Below, piece by piece: positions 61,196-64,000 of a stretch of 64,000 nucleotides of DNA. This stretch comes from Gilichinskyi gelida (GTDB taxonomy: Bacteria; Acidobacteriota; Thermoanaerobaculia; Gp7-AA8): NCBI GenBank assembly GCA_038040385.1, contig JBBPII010000020.1, positions 46,644 through 110,643 on the forward strand, given 5' to 3'. Within the stretch, counting starts at the first letter, position 1. Each line of letters opens with the position of its first letter. Position numbers and translations under genes: made by a program. The notes beneath the pieces are model-generated. The model was given only the letters and a program-made list of their open reading frames with translations. It ran no database searches and was not told where the DNA came from.

Positions 61196-62608
61196 ATGAA
61201 GCTCCGCTTCGCTCCGTCGCCGACCGGCTTCCTCCACGTCGGCGGTGCGCGTACCGCGATTTTCAACCTCCTGCACGCCCGCCGGCACGGCGGCACGATG
61301 CTGCTGCGCATCGAGGACACCGACGTCGAGCGCTCGCGGCAGCATCACGCCGAGCAGATCGTCGCCTCGCTGCAGTGGCTCGGCGTCGAATGGGACGAGG
61401 GCCCCGTCTACCAGAGCGACCGCCTGGCGCGATACCGCGAGCGCGCCGAGGAGCTCGTGGTCAGCGGGAAGGCCTACCGCTGCACCTGCACCGTGGAAGA
61501 GCTGGAGGAAGAGCGCGCCGTCGCGGAGAAGGCCGGCAAGCAGTGGCGGTACTCGGGCAGATGCCGCCTCGTTCGCCCCGCCGAATCCGGCGCATCGTAC
61601 GTCATCCGATTCGCCGTCGACGCCGGCCCCATCGCCTTCCACGATCTGATCCGCGGCGACGTGCACTTCGAGGGGGAGCTGATCGACGACTTCGTCCTGC
61701 TGCGCTCGGACGGCTACCCGACCTACCACCTCTCGGTCGTCGTCGACGACATCGACATGGCCATCACCCACGTGGCGCGCGGCGACGATCACCTCTCGAA
61801 CACGCCGAAGCACATCCTGCTGTTCCGCGCGTTCGGCGCGGGCGAGCCGGTCTTCGCCCATCTGCCGCTGATCCTCGGCAGCGACAAGAAGCGCCTCAGC
61901 AAGCGCAGCGGCGCGACCTCCGCCGAGGAGTACCGCGACATGGGCATCGTGCCGCAGGCGCTCTTCAACTTTCTATCGCTCCTCGGATGGTCGCCCGGAG
62001 GCGATCGCGAGATTTTCTCCAAGGAAGAGGCGTCGGCGGTGTTCGATCTGTCCGACGTCAACAAAGCGCCGGCGATCTTCGACGTCGAGAAGCTGCTGTG
62101 GATGAATGCGCAGTATCTGCAGCGCATGCCGGCCGAGGAGATCTACCCGCACCTGCGGCCGTTCATCGGTGACCGCGAGCTGGCCGCGGTGCGCGATCTC
62201 ATCAATCTGTACAAGATGCGCGCGCGGACGCTGAAGGAGCTCGCCGATCAAATAGCCGTGTATTTCGTCGACGACGTCGACTACGAAGCCGAGGCGGTGA
62301 AGAAGCATGTCAAGGGCGACGACCTCGCCGACAGCATGCGCGCGCTGCACGCCGCCCTGGCGGCGGCCGAGCCGTTCGATGTCGCCGCCACCGAGGCAGC
62401 GCTTCGCGCGCTGGCCGCCCAGCGCGGTCTCGGCGCGGCGAAGCTGATCCATCCTCTGCGGCTTGCGCTCACCGGAAAGGGGGCGTCGCCGGGGATTTTC
62501 GACGTGGCCGCGGTGCTGGGGAAGGAAAAAGTGTTACGGCGTTTGGCGCGGTTTATCGAGCGGCTGCCCGACTTGTCTCCATCCGGTCCTTCATCGACAC
62601 CCCGATGA
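61196..62608 (+). CDS. gltX: Glutamyl-tRNA synthetase
   Basis: Class I synthetase charging tRNA-Glu. The ATG at 61196 leads directly into MKLRFAPSPTGFLHVGGART, holding the HIGH-type motif HVGG, and IEDTDVERS; the KMSKS-type motif is DKKRLSKRSGA at about 230. A Cys pair sits in AYRCTCTVEEL and a further Cys in YSGRCRL. The C-terminal anticodon domain is complete. 470 residues, normal. It overlaps the convergent FTR1 gene by 56 bases. Confidence 0.97.
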   Translation: MKLRFAPSPTGFLHVGGARTAIFNLLHARRHGGTMLLRIEDTDVERSRQHHAEQIVASLQWLGVEWDEGPVYQSDRLARYRERAEELVVSGKAYRCTCTVEELEEERAVAEKAGKQWRYSGRCRLVRPAESGASYVIRFAVDAGPIAFHDLIRGDVHFEGELIDDFVLLRSDGYPTYHLSVVVDDIDMAITHVARGDDHLSNTPKHILLFRAFGAGEPVFAHLPLILGSDKKRLSKRSGATSAEEYRDMGIVPQALFNFLSLLGWSPGGDREIFSKEEASAVFDLSDVNKAPAIFDVEKLLWMNAQYLQRMPAEEIYPHLRPFIGDRELAAVRDLINLYKMRARTLKELADQIAVYFVDDVDYEAEAVKKHVKGDDLADSMRALHAALAAAEPFDVAATEAALRALAAQRGLGAAKLIHPLRLALTGKGASPGIFDVAAVLGKEKVLRRLARFIERLPDLSPSGPSSTPR

Positions 62609-63320
62609 GCCAGACGGCGCAGAGACCGACCATGACCACGGAGAACCATTTACCGTACACCCCCACCGGCGAATAGGGCTCGGTGGCGTTGTGCACCGCT
62701 TCGCTCCACCGCCCGAGGACTTCGGCCTCGGAGAATTCGTGAACGGCGTAGAAGAGGATCTGTACGGCGAAGAGCAGCAAAAAGAGTCCGGTCACCTGGA
62801 AGAATCGTTTGACGTTGATGCGGTGCCCGTAGTGCGCCCAGGCCCACGACATCAGCGCGGCCGCGCCCAAGCCGAGCAGCGACCCGAGAATGAAGCGGCC
62901 GTTGCGGACCTGGATCAGCATCAGTGCGGTCTCCATCCCTTCGCGGGTGACCATCAGCAGGGTGAACCCGAATACGCCGGCGATCGCCAGCACGCGCGAC
63001 GCCGTCGACGAATAGCCTTCGAGCTTCCGCTCCATGTCGCCTTTCATCCGAGGCGCGACGCGCCAGACGTGCACGACGAACGAGGCCACCAGCACCGCGG
63101 CGACTACGCCGAGGACGCCTTCGATGAGCGACTGGTGCTCGCTGATGCGCATCAGCATGTAGCCGAGGCCGAAGCTGGCGACGACCGAGGCGACGATGCC
63201 GGCGTAGACGGCGGGACGCAGCCAGTCGCGGCCGGTCTTGCGGAGGAAGGCGAAGATGATGGCGACGGTGAGGAAGGCTTCGAAGCCTTCGCGGAAGACG
63301 ATGATGAGGGCGGGGAGCAT
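62553..63320 (-). CDS. FTR1-family iron permease
   Basis: The protein has seven or so membrane helices and the two REGxE iron-binding motifs in helices 1 and 4: IIVFREGFEAFLTVA and MVTREGMETALMLI. It should move Fe3+ or Fe2+ across the inner membrane, as in EfeU. No EfeO/EfeB partner is visible. The Fur-like gene ends 3 bases before its ATG, so they form one operon under iron control. Confidence 0.93.
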   Translation of the reverse strand: MLPALIIVFREGFEAFLTVAIIFAFLRKTGRDWLRPAVYAGIVASVVASFGLGYMLMRISEHQSLIEGVLGVVAAVLVASFVVHVWRVAPRMKGDMERKLEGYSSTASRVLAIAGVFGFTLLMVTREGMETALMLIQVRNGRFILGSLLGLGAAALMSWAWAHYGHRINVKRFFQVTGLFLLLFAVQILFYAVHEFSEAEVLGRWSEAVHNATEPYSPVGVYGKWFSVVMVGLCAVWLIGVSMKDRMETSRAAAR

Positions 63321-63323
63321 CGG

Positions 63324-63830
63324 TTATTGGCGGAGCCGCATGGCGCCTTGTCCGATCGACTGCACGCGATCGGGGGAGTCAGGCCGCTCTCCTTTCTTTC
63401 GGCAGGATTCGCAGACGCCGAGGATCTGGAGGTTGTGAAAGGTGGGGGTGAACTTCTTGCGGTCGCACACCTCGCGCTGGCGGCGCTCCAGCTCTTCGTC
63501 CACGAACTCGATGACCGTGCCGCAGGTGGTGCAGATGAGGTGGTCGTGGTGCGAGTCGCCGCGGACATGCTCGTAGTGATAGTGCTCTTCGCCGAGGTGG
63601 ACGCGGCGTACCATGCCCGACTTCACCAGCAGCTCCAGAGTGCGGTAGACGGTGGCGCGGGAGATCTTGAGGCTCTTCTCCTTCATCTTGAAGAGGAGCT
63701 CGTCGGCTTCGAAGTGGTAGTGGGTGGCAAAGATCTCGCGCAGCAGCGCGGTCCGCTCGCGGGTGAGCTTGAGTCCCTGGCCGGCGAGGAACTGCTGGAA
63801 GCGGGTGATTTCGCGTTGGGCGGCTTGCAT
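63324..63830 (-). CDS. Fur-family metal-responsive regulator
   Basis: The winged helix is LKLTRERTALLREIFATHYH, SRATVYRTLELLVKSGMVRR; the metal/dimer domain has HYHYEHVRGDSHHDHLICTT, CGTVIEFVDEELE and, at the end, GVCESCRKK, giving CxxC pairs for structural zinc. By sequence it could be Fur, PerR or Zur; the iron permease next to it favours Fur. A 7-1-7 inverted repeat directly upstream suggests autoregulation. Confidence 0.93.
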   Translation of the reverse strand: MQAAQREITRFQQFLAGQGLKLTRERTALLREIFATHYHFEADELLFKMKEKSLKISRATVYRTLELLVKSGMVRRVHLGEEHYHYEHVRGDSHHDHLICTTCGTVIEFVDEELERRQREVCDRKKFTPTFHNLQILGVCESCRKKGERPDSPDRVQSIGQGAMRLRQ

Positions 63831-63836
63831 GTTAGT

Positions 63837-63851
63837 TGAGACTAAGTCTCA
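63837..63851. promoter_or_regulatory. Fur-box-like 7-1-7 palindrome
   Basis: TGAGACT-A-AGTCTCA is a perfect 7-1-7 inverted repeat, the architecture of Fur/PerR boxes, and lies 6 bases upstream of the Fur-like gene. It is a likely operator for the regulator and the permease. Confidence 0.7.
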
Positions 63852-63893
63852 GTTGCGATGAGTAGTGTATCGAGGTGCGACGGGGGGGTCAAG

Positions 63894-64000
<107 letters not shown>

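Overview
The window looks like one contig of a GC-rich Gram-negative bacterium, most probably an Acidobacteriota member assembled from a metagenome. The evidence is Omp85/Tam outer-membrane machinery, type IV minor pilins, FabI, and a VWA protein of the type known as the VWFA-related Acidobacterial family. The phylum call is an inference from gene content; no rRNA or tRNA gene was seen. The contig ends in a G/C homopolymer tract that looks like assembly or polishing error.

Layout: 1-10.1 kb holds a partial DUF2339 membrane protein, a DHH phosphoesterase with a membrane partner, an OPT-family transporter, a lipoprotein facing an HExxH protein, and a RelE/Phd toxin-antitoxin pair. 10.1-16.3 kb holds a UvrA protein, two small membrane proteins, a second toxin-antitoxin pair and an aldo-keto reductase. 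16.4-20.7 kb is a mobB-gph-serB-aminotransferase-serA operon giving the full phosphorylated serine pathway. 20.8-25.4 kb holds two thioredoxin-fold proteins, a SpoIIE-type phosphatase, the VWA protein and a third toxin-antitoxin pair.

25.4-32.5 kb is the accessory hotspot. A lytic transglycosylase gene (slt) has its last 175 bp duplicated 3 kb away. Between the copies lies a lower-GC cassette of four tiny sigma-region-4-like HTH proteins, one winged-helix protein and one PD-(D/E)xK-like nuclease, in a single tight operon behind a 650-bp gene-free leader. Beyond the duplicated end sits a 51-residue peptide gene followed by a divergent asparagine-synthase-like enzyme, a possible peptide-modification pair. 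The HTH/nuclease cassette is my best candidate for an undescribed system.

32.6-45.1 kb is mostly housekeeping and envelope: GAF-like protein, FmdB zinc ribbon, DUF4097, RDD, IMPACT family, enolase, a surface repeat protein, a MarR regulator with a self-overlapping promoter/operator, a diguanylate cyclase and a glycerate kinase. 45.1-52.4 kb is one 2415-residue gene fusing a TamB-like protein to a TamA/BamA-like Omp85 protein. 52.4-64 kb holds small conserved proteins, an acetyltransferase pseudogene, an S9 peptidase, fabI, an RRM protein, an ECF sigma/anti-sigma pair, three minor pilins, gltX, and a Fur-like regulator with an FTR1 iron permease.

Dispersed palindromic repeats of at least three families occur in intergenic gaps, often supply stop codons to adjoining genes, and are translated in frame inside uvrA and the DUF2339 gene.
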